DNA of 64,000 nt from Clostridiales bacterium. Lineage in GTDB: Bacteria > Bacillota > Clostridia > Christensenellales > Aristaeellaceae. Position numbers and translations under genes: made by a program. The stretch lies in contig SFGO01000010.1 in the NCBI GenBank assembly GCA_004556545.1, forward strand, positions 1 to 64,000. Direction: 5' to 3'. The notes beneath the pieces are model-generated. The model was given only the letters and a program-made list of their open reading frames with translations, did not search any database and had not been told where the DNA came from. Below are positions 40,369-49,757 of the stretch, piece after piece. How positions within the stretch are numbered: the stretch's first letter is position 1; each line of letters opens with the position of its first letter.

Positions 40369-42180
40369 TCAGCCGTTTCCGTCAAAAAACCACTCCATGG
40401 GCGCATAGCCTGTCTCGCCCTCGTCGGTGACGATGACGTACAGCCGACCGTCCACTACGCCCATCAGCGTCCAGGCGGAATGAGTACAGTAGGTTTCTTT
40501 CAGGGTCAGGTCAGTGTAAAGGGGCATATTTTCTTGCGGCACGTCTTCCCGTAAAATTTGCTGGGAAAAGCAGGGCGTTACCGAGTTCATTTTGGAGCCG
40601 AAGGCCAGATATTTTTTCATCATCCAGCCGATAAGCCGCCTGTCTGTGCCGATTTCCACCTGACACCAGCCGTCCCGTTCGTCCAGCACCCGCACAGGCG
40701 TGCCGTTCCAGAACTTGCCCAGCGAATCCGCCTCCCGGCTGGGCTTTGTCCGCAGGTGCAGCCGGTCAGCCGGGTCAGGATTGCAGACCACGGCCAGCCC
40801 GCTTGGGTCGATTTGACCGGCCCATTCCTCCATGGAGCCGGAAAGGTCGCTCAGCGGGTCGGTGAAAAGGTCGAAAGGCAGCGCACCCACCTTCCAAACG
40901 GTCGTATTCCCTGCTTTATCCCAAACAGAGCAGCGGTACAGGCTGAAGGAAAGGAGGAACGGCTGAAATTCGTCTATGCGGGAGAACCAGCTGAGCCGCC
41001 ATTGCCCGTCCGCAGTGCGCTGGAAACAAACGTTACAGTTCTGCTGATCCCATGTCAGCAGCAGTACTTCTTCTCCGCCGTGGAACGTATCCAGCCAGAC
41101 ATCCGACGGAAGCGCCGGGGTCTTACGAAGGGCATAGGTTCCGTCGGCCTTTTGGGTGATCTCCGTCAGATGGTACGTTCCGTCTTCTTCTTCGGTCAGA
41201 AGCAGCAGTACCTTGGACTGCAGCAGATTTTGGATGACCTTTCCGGAAACGGGAAGAAGAGAAGCATCCCAAAAATCGTCCACTGCAAACTCGCTGTTGC
41301 CCGAAAGGTGGATCAACTGCTGAAAATCCTCCGTTTCCAGTCGGCGCCGGAAGGTTTCCGACAGGGGAATCGGGAAAGAAGAAAACTCCCTCTGAATGGA
41401 GCCGCCCGCCTGATAGTGCACCCACCGTACCGTCAGGAAACCGTTCTCCACCTTGGAATAGGCGGTCTCCACCATTGTATCCTCCAAAACGCCATCGGAA
41501 GAATACCAGCGCAGCGTGTACCCCTCCTGACGGGCGGCCAGCCGTTCCGGGGAAACGGTCTCCAACAGCCGCGCCTGTTCCGGCTGAGCAGGCAGTTCCG
41601 TCAGGTCAGGCATGCGAAAAAGAGAATCATAGACCCGGAACCGGCTGTCCAGCTGCCCGTCCCGATAGAAGGCGAGCTGAACCATCTCGTCCCCGCCGGG
41701 TGAAACCATGACGTCATAGGCCGAATGCTCGCCGCGATAGCCCACGAAGTCAAAGCCCTGATCGCCTTCGGAAAAGCAAAAACTCATGCGGCAGCCCTCG
41801 CCGTTCCAAATATCGAATCCGGGTGTTTTCGTATAGGCGCTTCCGTCCGGCTGAAGGCCAGATGAAGTATGGCGCACCAGTTGAAGCGATTCCGTGCCCA
41901 CATTGGCAAGGTTGCTGTTGCAGTAGTTCAGAACATACCCGTCCCCCTGCGTAAAATACCCGTACAGCCAGCCGAAATGGTTCAAAATCATGCAGCAGGT
42001 TTGGCCGTTTGCCAGAGAAAACGTCAGCGTATCCGCAACGTCCTCCTGAGAATACTGCGACAGAAACAGTTGCTGAACCTCTGCCGGAAGGGTTTCAAAA
42101 GCGTCGGCCTTCGCCGGACAGGGGGCGATAAACAGACAAAGCAAAAGACCGAGCAGGATGAACCAAGGGCGATTTTTCAA
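40369..42180 (-). CDS. Secreted protein with a C-terminal SH3 domain
   Basis: This 603-residue protein starts at TTG (ATGGAGGGATTCAC site before it), which begins the signal peptide (FILLGLLLCLFIAPCPAKAD). The body is beta-rich with many Trp and aromatic residues, and no enzyme motif was found; near residue 460-530 there is an SH3 domain (LHLRTKPSREADSLGKFW; GWCQVEIGTDRRLIGWMMKK), followed by another small module. It likely binds the cell wall. It may pair functionally with the membrane protein at 38581, 39 bases downstream on the same strand. A longer start (ATG at 42216) lacks a ribosome binding site. Confidence 0.7.
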   Translation of the reverse strand: MKNRPWFILLGLLLCLFIAPCPAKADAFETLPAEVQQLFLSQYSQEDVADTLTFSLANGQTCCMILNHFGWLYGYFTQGDGYVLNYCNSNLANVGTESLQLVRHTSSGLQPDGSAYTKTPGFDIWNGEGCRMSFCFSEGDQGFDFVGYRGEHSAYDVMVSPGGDEMVQLAFYRDGQLDSRFRVYDSLFRMPDLTELPAQPEQARLLETVSPERLAARQEGYTLRWYSSDGVLEDTMVETAYSKVENGFLTVRWVHYQAGGSIQREFSSFPIPLSETFRRRLETEDFQQLIHLSGNSEFAVDDFWDASLLPVSGKVIQNLLQSKVLLLLTEEEDGTYHLTEITQKADGTYALRKTPALPSDVWLDTFHGGEEVLLLTWDQQNCNVCFQRTADGQWRLSWFSRIDEFQPFLLSFSLYRCSVWDKAGNTTVWKVGALPFDLFTDPLSDLSGSMEEWAGQIDPSGLAVVCNPDPADRLHLRTKPSREADSLGKFWNGTPVRVLDERDGWCQVEIGTDRRLIGWMMKKYLAFGSKMNSVTPCFSQQILREDVPQENMPLYTDLTLKETYCTHSAWTLMGVVDGRLYVIVTDEGETGYAPMEWFFDGNG

Positions 42181-42265
42181 GTGAATCCCTCCATCAAAGC
42201 GTTTCTGGTCAAACAACGAATGAGAAATGGAAAATACTGCCGGTCATCTGCGAAAACGGCCACAT

Positions 42266-42294
42266 AAAAACTGCTCTCCCGGAGGGGAGAGCAG
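42266..42294 (-). terminator. Terminator-like hairpin downstream of the AIM24 gene
   Basis: CTGCTCTCCC (42271-42280)/GGGAGAGCAG (42285-42294) with a T run on the minus strand (complement of 42266-42270). A second hairpin with AAAACTGCTG/CAGCAGTTTT arms lies at 42388-42429, nearer the gene. No gene is seen in 42181-42464. Confidence 0.7.
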
Positions 42295-42464
42295 CGGAAA
42301 ACCCTTATTGCCTTGGCTTAACAGGGAGAAGAAGGTAATGCAAGCTTATTACTGTTGGCTGACAGATTCTGATGTAATTGGGGGCACAAAACTGCTGCGG
42401 GCGCTTTACGAAACGTCCACAGCAGTTTTTCAGAACGGTTATCATTCTGAGCTTCACTTTTTTC

Positions 42465-43142
42465 TCAGCTGTTGCCTGTTGGGATATATGGCAGGATCGC
42501 CGCAGCGACCCCGCTGATGGGCATCGTCTGAAGCCAGACCTTTCCGGGGCCTGTCAGCACGGTGTTAAACAGACCCTCGCCGCCCAAGAACTTGTTTTTC
42601 ATCCCTGGCACCTCGCGGATCTCCATCTTCACACCGGCAGTGAACCCCGCTACATTGCCGGTATCTACGACAAGCTGCTCTCCAGCTTTCAGCTCATACT
42701 CGACCAGCTCCCCGTCGATCTCCGCAAAGGCTGTTCCGCTGCCGCTCAGGCGCTGCATGATGAAGCCCTCGCCGCCGAAAAGGCCAACGCCAAGCTTTTT
42801 GTTGAAGTGGATCGACAGTTCCACACCGGTCTCAGCCGCGAGGAAGGCACTTTTTTGCAGGATCATCTCCTGTCCGGGACGGATGTCCAGCGCAAGGATC
42901 TTACCGGGAAAGCTTGAACCAAAGGTAATCATACCGTCGCCCTCTGCTGTATAGATATTCTGGAACATACTCTCGCCGGAAAATGCCTTGGCAAACATTC
43001 TGCCAAGACCGCCGCCGCTGGTTTCCGTTTTCATGTTTGGGGTCATCCAAACCATGGAGCCGCGTTCGGTGATCATCTGCTCACCGTCATGCAGATTGCA
43101 TACGACAACAGGAAATGCCCCGCCTTTGATTTCATAATGCAT
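42465..43142 (-). CDS. TIGR00266/AIM24-family protein
   Basis: This 225-residue protein belongs to the AIM24-type family of beta-helical or cupin-like proteins: MHYEIKGGAFPVVVCNLHDG then ERGSMVWM, a middle FPGKILALDIRPGQEMILQK, and GGEGFIMQRLSGSGTAFAEI, with LFNTVLTGPGKVWLQTMPIS at the end. The fold is known but the biochemical role in bacteria is not. The ATG at 43142 has GGGGAGGAATCAAT before it. Terminator hairpins follow at 42388-42429 and 42266-42294. Confidence 0.9.
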   Translation of the reverse strand: MHYEIKGGAFPVVVCNLHDGEQMITERGSMVWMTPNMKTETSGGGLGRMFAKAFSGESMFQNIYTAEGDGMITFGSSFPGKILALDIRPGQEMILQKSAFLAAETGVELSIHFNKKLGVGLFGGEGFIMQRLSGSGTAFAEIDGELVEYELKAGEQLVVDTGNVAGFTAGVKMEIREVPGMKNKFLGGEGLFNTVLTGPGKVWLQTMPISGVAAAILPYIPTGNS

Positions 43143-43311
43143 ATTGATTCCTCCCCATTTCGTGGCTATCAATTTTATGGACGCCGACTCAAAGTGAAAG
43201 AAGTTCTGTTCGTATGATACCAGCGCCGAATGAGGGATTCAATAGAGCGGATGAACAGATTCCAATCATGTTTGTCAAAGAAATCCGCGAATATATGCGG
43301 AAATTCCAACG

Positions 43312-43562
43312 ATGAAAGAGAAGATAGCCCAATTTCTGCGCTTGTTGTCACAATACTCCTTTGTGCGGAGAAATTCCGGAAAACCCATACAGAGAAGCAG
43401 GATGGCGAGTTCTTTGCTCAGGAAGATGATCATGCATGCGCCGGACAAGTCCAGCGGCAAGCGGAGGCAGAAAGTAGAACTTATCTTCCATTTCGTGGAT
43501 GAGGCAGAAATCCCCGTGCTGGCAGAGCTCATGATCGCAGAATCTGCTTTTGAACACAAAAA
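43312..43562 (+). pseudogene. Remnant of a serine recombinase C-terminus
   Basis: The frame from 43312 encodes LLRKMIMHAPDKSSGKRRQK then VELIFHFVDEAEIPVL, which matches the C-terminal DUF4368-like end of transposon serine recombinases. The catalytic serine domain and upstream parts are absent, and no proper start or ribosome binding site exists. It marks a former mobile element. It lies beside a copy of the 40-bp dispersed repeat. Confidence 0.65.
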
Positions 43563-43585
43563 ACGGCGTAACCTTTCAGAGTGTC

Positions 43586-43643
43586 AAAAAAGTGGAGGTG
43601 CAGGAGGCACTGCCTCCTGCCGGGGTTATAGGGGCAGAGCCCC
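43586..43643. repeat. GC-rich palindromic dispersed repeat, copy 2
   Basis: The 40 bases at 43586-43625 are identical to 20313-20352. After the identical part comes GGGGCAGAGCCCC, the counterpart of GGGGCAGCGCCCC in copy 1. The remaining sequence to 43770 holds no gene. Confidence 0.9.
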
Positions 43644-43770
43644 TAACCCTTGTGCCGCAGCAATTTTCCCGCAAACCAGCGTAGCACTGTTTGCGGGCTC
43701 TGGCGGCCAACTTGGGGTTTTTCGACAGGCTGCGGCGTAACCTTTACGGTTACACCGCTTTCTGCTCCAA

Positions 43771-45615
43771 CTATAGTTCCTTACGACTGTTAAGCCTTAG
43801 TGTATCGGCGTAACGGCAGATGAGCTGCTGGGTGCGGCGGAGGGTGCTTTCCTTGGACACGGACCGCCATTCGGTCAGATAGGCGGCGTACCAGTTTTCC
43901 AGTGCAGAAGCAAGCTCCCAACCGTCCCGATGGGGAAGCTCCCGGCCTTCCTGCACGGCGAAGATCCAGCAGACAATGTCGTTGAAGAGCCTGGCGCCGG
44001 TCGCGGAAATCTCCAAGGCCCGCAGGATGGGGCGTTTGTCCGGTTCCATGCGGAGCGCGGCAAGCGCCAGCTCGTCCAGCGCCGCGTCTATGGCGGCATT
44101 GGCGGCGGGAACCTGCGCGGGGTCGATCTCCCGCAGCTGTTCCCGGCGTTTCTCCGGGTCGTCGGCTTCGATCCAGCGGACGGCGTTGAACCACGGGAAA
44201 ATCTCATGACCGGTCAGATGGACGAAGGCCTTCATGAAGGCCCCGTCCCGGTCGCCGTACTCGAAGAGGGAAATCGCCTGATTGATCTCGTCGAAGGGCA
44301 CGTTGTCCGCGTTCCATGCGAAGGCCGCGCCGTAGAGAATGCCCGGCACGGAGAACCACGGGTGGCAGATGTGGCCGTAGTCGCCCCAGTCCGTGTTCAG
44401 CAGGCCGATGGCGTGGTATTTGCGCCCGTGGCCGCACATGGCCCGGTTGTTTTTGTAGCTGTTCTCCGTCAGGGGCAGCCAGCGGTTCCATGTGCAAACG
44501 CCGGGACAAACGTACTGCGTCGCGCCCATCTGGGCCAGATCGCGGACTTCGTTTTCCCGCTGCTCGGGCAGATAGCCCCAGTTCAGACAGATCACGCCTT
44601 CGGGAATTTCGGCGTAGGCTTCCGGGTGCCGCCACATGATGTCGCCCCAGAACATGGGGGTCACGCCCTGAGAGAGCAGCCAGCGGCACAGCTCCACCAT
44701 ATGGGCCATGTAGAGGGCGTGCTCGCCCTTTTCGTCCGCCAGCGCCTTGCTGCGGCCCTTGCCCAGATCGAAGGTCTCATCGCAGCAGATGTTGAACTTT
44801 TTGGACGTGAACAGGGCGCGGTATTCCGTAATCAGACTCTTGATGAAATCCACGGCCCGGGGGTTGGACACGTTCAGGGTGTGATGGTCTCCCGCGTAGG
44901 TGTAAGAGAAGGGAATCTTCTCCGAATCTGGCAGCTCGCACAGGTCGCAGCAGGTTTTGGTGCTGAGGATTCTGTACATGTGGCCGAAGCTGGACAGGGA
45001 AGGGATCAGCTCGATGTGCCGGGCGCGGCAGTAGCGATCCAGCTCCATGATCTCCTCGGCGGTGAGGGGCGTATCCCCCCGCCACGCTTCGCTCAGATTA
45101 CGGAAGAGATAGGTATGCTCGATGTACAGCTGCCATTCGTTGATCTTGTAGCGGCACAGCAGGTCGGCGTAGCGCTTGAGAGTCTCCAGCGTGGGCACCC
45201 GGCCCCGGGAGCAGTCCAGATAATAGCCCCGGTAGCGCAGGTCAGGCTGATCCTCGATTTCCAGCGCGGGCAGACGGGCTCCGTGACGCTGAATCCACTG
45301 GCTCAGCGTCATCACGCCGTTGAGCAGGCTCTCATCGCTGCCGCCGCGGACGAGCATGCTTTCCGTTGTGACGGAAAGCCGGTAGCTGGTTTCCTCCAGC
45401 GCGGCGTCCGCCCGGAGGATCACGTCGCCCGGCTGGGCCGTTCCCCGGAGGATGGCAGGCTTCAGACCGGTGAAGCGCTGCACATCCGCCTGCAGCATCT
45501 GGGCGTAGAGAAACGCGGAAGGTTCCGTGTTTTCCAGCACGATACGAGTATCATAGCGCAGGACGAAGAACCCCTCGCCCTTGCGGACGGAGTGAGGCAT
45601 GGGCAGAAAGTCCAT
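43771..45615 (-). CDS. GH20 beta-N-acetylhexosaminidase
   Basis: This 614-residue protein removes terminal GlcNAc or GalNAc from glycans through substrate-assisted catalysis. It has the GH20b N-terminal domain and a TIM barrel beginning RYRGYYLDCSRGRVPTLETL; the catalytic Asp-Glu pair is D279-E280 in NICCDETFDLGKG. Tryptophan-rich ends (NTDWGDYGHI and FAWNADNVPF) line the pocket. No signal peptide is seen, so it is cytoplasmic and acts on imported oligosaccharides. It starts 2 bases after the GH38 stop on the same strand, so the two are co-transcribed. Confidence 0.9.
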   Translation of the reverse strand: MDFLPMPHSVRKGEGFFVLRYDTRIVLENTEPSAFLYAQMLQADVQRFTGLKPAILRGTAQPGDVILRADAALEETSYRLSVTTESMLVRGGSDESLLNGVMTLSQWIQRHGARLPALEIEDQPDLRYRGYYLDCSRGRVPTLETLKRYADLLCRYKINEWQLYIEHTYLFRNLSEAWRGDTPLTAEEIMELDRYCRARHIELIPSLSSFGHMYRILSTKTCCDLCELPDSEKIPFSYTYAGDHHTLNVSNPRAVDFIKSLITEYRALFTSKKFNICCDETFDLGKGRSKALADEKGEHALYMAHMVELCRWLLSQGVTPMFWGDIMWRHPEAYAEIPEGVICLNWGYLPEQRENEVRDLAQMGATQYVCPGVCTWNRWLPLTENSYKNNRAMCGHGRKYHAIGLLNTDWGDYGHICHPWFSVPGILYGAAFAWNADNVPFDEINQAISLFEYGDRDGAFMKAFVHLTGHEIFPWFNAVRWIEADDPEKRREQLREIDPAQVPAANAAIDAALDELALAALRMEPDKRPILRALEISATGARLFNDIVCWIFAVQEGRELPHRDGWELASALENWYAAYLTEWRSVSKESTLRRTQQLICRYADTLRLNSRKEL

Positions 45616-45617
45616 CG

Positions 45618-48600
45618 TTACGCCTCCTTTTCCCGAATCCGGAAGGTCTTGATTTCATAGGGCAGAATGGTGAAGGAAATCCCGCCGTTTTCGAAGGAAG
45701 CGTCCGCTTTCTTTTCCTCGATGCAGTTGCATTCCTCCACGGAAAGAACGGGCCGATTCCAGCGCAGGAAGGTGTCGGTGCGGGCGTTGTCGCACTCGTA
45801 CAGGCGGACGATCCAGCCGTCGCCGTCCTCAGCCTGCTTGACAGTTTCCAGTACCACATTGGGTGCGCCGACGCTGGCCAGAGAGAATTCCGAACCGGCC
45901 TTGCCGCCCCGGAAGGACAGCGCGGGCTGGTTCAGGCAGTACGCTTCCCGAACGGTGCCGTTGCGCCAGTCTCCGGCGTGGGGGAGCAGGGCGTAGGTGA
46001 AGAAGTGCTCCTCCTGGTCGGTAGTGGGGTTCGGCTCGATGCCGGATTTGATCAGGGTCAGCGCCATGCTGCCGTCCAGCACGGAGTGGCCGTATTTGCA
46101 GTCGTTCAGCAGGCTGACGCCGTAGTGGCCTTCGCTCAGATCCATCCACTTCTGGCCGCAGCTTTCGAAACGGGCCACGTCCCAGCTGGTGTTCTGGGTG
46201 ATCTTGCGCTTGAGGTTGCCGAACTGAATATCGAAGGTGGCCTCGTCCGTGTGAACGTCCACGGGGAAGTGGACCTTGAGCAGATGCTGATGCTCGTGCC
46301 AGTCCACCCATGTCTCAAAGTCGATGCGGCGGCTGTCTGCATAGAAACGAATGGTCTGCCGGATCAGGCTGTTGGAAACCTTCCGTTCCAACTTCAGAAC
46401 GGCGCACACCGGGCCGATCGCTTCCCATTCCAACCGCTGCAGGTCGGTCACGTCCCAGCTCTTTTCGGTGTAGTAGATGTCGATATCCCAGTTGTCGTAA
46501 TAAATGGGCTTGTCTTCGTACATCCGCATCAGGTTGCCCTTCTGACCGGACTTGAAGACCTCGCGGCGGTTCTCCTTGTCGTAAAGACGGGCGAAGAGGC
46601 CGTTTTCGTCCAGCTCCACAGTGTAGTAGGGCGTTTCCAGATGGCGTTCGCCGGTCAGGGCGAAGGGGGAGGGTACGGGGACGCTCTCCCTGCGGGTCTG
46701 ATAGGTGCGCCAGCCCTTGGCAGGCAGGTTCTTCAGATGGACGAACGCGCCCTTCGCGGTATGCTGCACAGGGTAAAGAGCGCCCGACTCGTCCGCCAGC
46801 GCCTGAACGTCGGTCTCGCCCAGCGGAACGATCTCGTCTCCGTCAAAGCCCTTGGTGTTGAAAACGGTCAGGTTGTCGCCGGGCGGGCACAGGGCGGCCA
46901 TGCGCTCCTGTTCCAGCCGGGCGATGGTTTCCTCCATGGCGGCGTATTCCTTCTTGGTGACTTCGTACACCTCATGAATGCTGGAACCGGGCAGAATATC
47001 GTGGAACTGGTTGATGAGCATGCCCTTCCAGAGACGGTCGGTCTCTTCCGCCGGATAGGGCAGCACTCCGCTGGCCAGCACGGACAGCAGCTCCAGATCC
47101 ATCATGTGCAGCTCCGCCTTGCGGTTGGAGCGCTTGTTGCGCGCCATGGAGGTGTAGGTGCCGCGGTGGTATTCGAAGTACAGCTCGCCCTCCCACAGGG
47201 GGAGACGGCGGTTGTTCTCCACCCGCTGGCGAAGCTCGTCAAAATAGGTGCGGGCAAAGGCCTGACGTACCCGGGGCAGGCCGGTCACACCGTGCTCCAT
47301 CCGGTCGGAGGTTTCCAACATGGCCCGAGTGGGGCCGCCGCCGCCGTCGCCGTAGCCGTAGGAGACCAGAATGTCGTTGTTGATGTCCTTGTTCTGGTAG
47401 CGCTTCCAGCCGCCGATGATCGCGTCGGGATGAAGCATGCCGTTGTAGGTGGTGAAGAAGCTCTTCTTTTCGTCCTGCCCAACGCCCAGCGTGGTGATCA
47501 GATGGGTCAGAATCTCCGAACCGTCGATGCCACGCCAGCGGAAGGTGTCGTAGGGCACCTTGTTAAACTGATTCCAGGCCAGCTTGGTGGTCATGAAGTA
47601 TTCGATGCCGCATTCCTTCATGATCTGGGGCAGCGCGCCGGAATAGCCGAACACGTCCGGCAGCCAGAGGATGCGGTTCTCCACGCCGAATTCGTCCCGG
47701 AAGAAACGCTTGCCGTGGAGGAACTGCCGCACCAGACTTTCGCCGCTGGTCAGGTTGCAGTCCGCTTCTACCCACATGCCGCCCTCCGGCTCCCAGCGGC
47801 CCTCCCGCACCCGCTCCTTCAGGCGCGCGTACAGCTCGGGATAGCGCTCCTTGAGGAAGACGTACAGCTGGGGCTGGCTGGACATGAAGCGATAGTGGGG
47901 ATATTCGTCCATCAGCTTGAGCACCGTGGCAAAGCTGCGGGCGACCTTTTCCCGGGTCTGGGCCACCGTCCACCACCAGGCCACGTCGATGTGGGTGTGG
48001 CCGATGCAGGTGGCGATAACGTCGTCGTGGCCGCCCAGCTCTTCGTAGAGATGCTTTTGCAGATAGGCCCGGGCCTCGTGAACGCTCTGCTCAAAGGCGG
48101 GGGAATAGGGCGTGCGGAGATCCAGCAGGTTGATCGCGTCGTTCATGACCCGTTCCAGATCCATCCGGCTCTGGCTTTCGGCCTCCAGCCGGGGGAATGC
48201 CTGCAGGGGCACCTGCAGATCCCAGTACAGGCCCTCGATCTCCGGGTCGATCTCCCGGAATTCCACGATCAGGTTGAACTCGGTATGCAGGGTGCCGGTG
48301 TAGGCCTGCAGCTCCAGACAGAGGGGCTGGCCCGCCTCGGCGCTGCGGCTCAGCAGCACGTCCCGGTGGTTCATGTCGATTCCTTGTACGATCTCGCCGT
48401 TGACAAACAGCAGGAACTGCGGGTTCTTGCCGTCGTCCCATTCGTCGATCTGGGTGCAGACGTGCATCCACAGGGGCTTGCCCTGAAAGCTCTCCGGAAC
48501 GGTGGTGTCGGAATAGAACCAGTAGTGCTCGTCCGGGCCGTACCAGTGCATGTTCCGGCAGTCGAAGGGAGAGAAGGCCGCCGCGTCATGCCGCGCGTCC

Positions 48601-48719
48601 TCGGGGTGAATGAAGTTGCCTTTCTTGTACATCCAGCCGGAAATGGGGGCGCGCTGACGGATGCTCAGCTTCCGCAGCTCGTCGCAGATGCCCTGGATCC
48701 GCTTGTCCAGATAAAACAT
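45618..48719 (-). CDS. GH38 alpha-mannosidase
   Basis: This 1033-residue enzyme hydrolyses alpha-linked mannose. The zinc-binding motif is HTHIDVAWWW (His243 and Asp245) and the nucleophile is probably Asp355 in LPDVFGYSG, with further ligand histidines near QFHDILPGSS. The N-terminal domain (to ~230), three-helix bundle and C-terminal beta domains (FETWVDWHEHQHLLKVHFPV) are all present and complete. It is cytoplasmic, with no signal peptide. It is followed by GH20 and preceded by GH130 on the same strand, a set that suits trimming of N-glycan or alpha-mannose oligosaccharides. Confidence 0.93.
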   Translation of the reverse strand: MFYLDKRIQGICDELRKLSIRQRAPISGWMYKKGNFIHPEDARHDAAAFSPFDCRNMHWYGPDEHYWFYSDTTVPESFQGKPLWMHVCTQIDEWDDGKNPQFLLFVNGEIVQGIDMNHRDVLLSRSAEAGQPLCLELQAYTGTLHTEFNLIVEFREIDPEIEGLYWDLQVPLQAFPRLEAESQSRMDLERVMNDAINLLDLRTPYSPAFEQSVHEARAYLQKHLYEELGGHDDVIATCIGHTHIDVAWWWTVAQTREKVARSFATVLKLMDEYPHYRFMSSQPQLYVFLKERYPELYARLKERVREGRWEPEGGMWVEADCNLTSGESLVRQFLHGKRFFRDEFGVENRILWLPDVFGYSGALPQIMKECGIEYFMTTKLAWNQFNKVPYDTFRWRGIDGSEILTHLITTLGVGQDEKKSFFTTYNGMLHPDAIIGGWKRYQNKDINNDILVSYGYGDGGGGPTRAMLETSDRMEHGVTGLPRVRQAFARTYFDELRQRVENNRRLPLWEGELYFEYHRGTYTSMARNKRSNRKAELHMMDLELLSVLASGVLPYPAEETDRLWKGMLINQFHDILPGSSIHEVYEVTKKEYAAMEETIARLEQERMAALCPPGDNLTVFNTKGFDGDEIVPLGETDVQALADESGALYPVQHTAKGAFVHLKNLPAKGWRTYQTRRESVPVPSPFALTGERHLETPYYTVELDENGLFARLYDKENRREVFKSGQKGNLMRMYEDKPIYYDNWDIDIYYTEKSWDVTDLQRLEWEAIGPVCAVLKLERKVSNSLIRQTIRFYADSRRIDFETWVDWHEHQHLLKVHFPVDVHTDEATFDIQFGNLKRKITQNTSWDVARFESCGQKWMDLSEGHYGVSLLNDCKYGHSVLDGSMALTLIKSGIEPNPTTDQEEHFFTYALLPHAGDWRNGTVREAYCLNQPALSFRGGKAGSEFSLASVGAPNVVLETVKQAEDGDGWIVRLYECDNARTDTFLRWNRPVLSVEECNCIEEKKADASFENGGISFTILPYEIKTFRIREKEA

Positions 48720-48770
48720 GGTTTTGACCTCCGCGTATTTCAGAATGGGAAGGGTTCAGCCGAAAGGGGT

Positions 48771-49757
48771 TCAGGAATGTTCCTTGACGAACCGGATGAG
48801 CTCGTCCACGGTGGTGAACGCAATGCCGGTGACGGTGTCGGCACAGCCGTAATAGATGGCGATGCGGCCCGTGGCGCTGTCCGTCAGGGCGGCGCAGGGG
48901 AAGACCACGTTGGGCACGTCGCCCACGCATTCATAAAGCTCCCACGGCGCCATCAGGTAGTCCTTGGAGCGGTATTTCACCTTCCACGGCTCGTCCAGAT
49001 CCAATAGGGCAACGCCCATGCGGTATACGAAGCCGTTGCAGGTGGTGATAACCCCGTGATAGATCAGCAGCCAGCCCTCGTCCGTTTCGATGGGGGAGGG
49101 GCCGGGGCCGACCTTGGTGGACTGCCAGGCGGACTCGTTGCCCTTGATGGTGCCCATCATGTAGCGGTGGCGGCCCCAGAATTCCAAGTCGCGGCTCTGG
49201 CTGACGTAAATATCCCCGAAGGGCGTGTGGCCGTTGTCGCTGGGGCGGCTCATCATCATGTACATGCCGCCGATCTTCCGGGGGAAAAGAACGCCGTTGC
49301 GGTTGAAGGGCAAAAAGGCGTTTTCCAGCTGATGGAAGGTCTTGAAATCCTCCGTCCAGGCTGCGCCGATGGTGGGGCCATGATAGCCGTTGCACCAGGT
49401 GATATAATACTTGCCCTCCATGGGGGTGATGCGGGCGTCGTAGCGGTATTCGTTGACCGCAATTTCGCTGTCCGCACCGGCAAAGAGAATCGGCTCGTCG
49501 TCGATGTCCCAATGAATGCCGTCCTTGCTGCGTCCGGCAAATAAATCCATGCTGATGGAACGGCTGTCGCAACGGAAAACGCCCGCAAAACCGCCGTTAA
49601 AGGGAACGACCGCCGAATTGAATACACTGTTGGAACGCTTGTTGCCGTGGCGGCCGATAATCGGATTGCCTGAATAACGCCAGATAGGCTCCGTTTCTCC
49701 GGCGGGCTTGTCCTCCCACGGCATATTGGAAAGCGCCGGTCCGATGATTTTTGCCAT
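48771..49757 (-). CDS. GH130_2 beta-mannoside phosphorylase
   Basis: This 328-residue GH130 enzyme uses phosphate to split beta-1,4-mannosides to mannose 1-phosphate. N-terminal LSNMPWEDKPAGETEPIWRY and SNSVFNSAVVPFNGGFAGVF match subfamily 2; the general acid is Asp107 in YRYDARITPMEGKYYITWCN. Known subfamily-2 enzymes act on beta-1,4-mannooligosaccharides or on mannosyl-GlcNAc of N-glycans. With GH38 and GH20 in the operon, the second is favoured here but not shown. The ATG at 49757 has ACGGAGGAGATCGGAC before it; the longer open frame is not used. Confidence 0.9.
   Translation of the reverse strand: MAKIIGPALSNMPWEDKPAGETEPIWRYSGNPIIGRHGNKRSNSVFNSAVVPFNGGFAGVFRCDSRSISMDLFAGRSKDGIHWDIDDEPILFAGADSEIAVNEYRYDARITPMEGKYYITWCNGYHGPTIGAAWTEDFKTFHQLENAFLPFNRNGVLFPRKIGGMYMMMSRPSDNGHTPFGDIYVSQSRDLEFWGRHRYMMGTIKGNESAWQSTKVGPGPSPIETDEGWLLIYHGVITTCNGFVYRMGVALLDLDEPWKVKYRSKDYLMAPWELYECVGDVPNVVFPCAALTDSATGRIAIYYGCADTVTGIAFTTVDELIRFVKEHS

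Noticed and set aside
42227..42517. Small plus-strand gene upstream of the AIM24-like gene
   Set aside because: It covers two terminator hairpins and ends antisense to the real gene.
43230..43502. A 90-residue plus-strand gene
   Set aside because: It overlaps the recombinase remnant in another frame and has no support.
45978..49007. A 1009-residue open frame on the plus strand
   Set aside because: It lies fully antisense to the GH38 and GH130 genes, whose products are well recognised; it is a codon-bias shadow.
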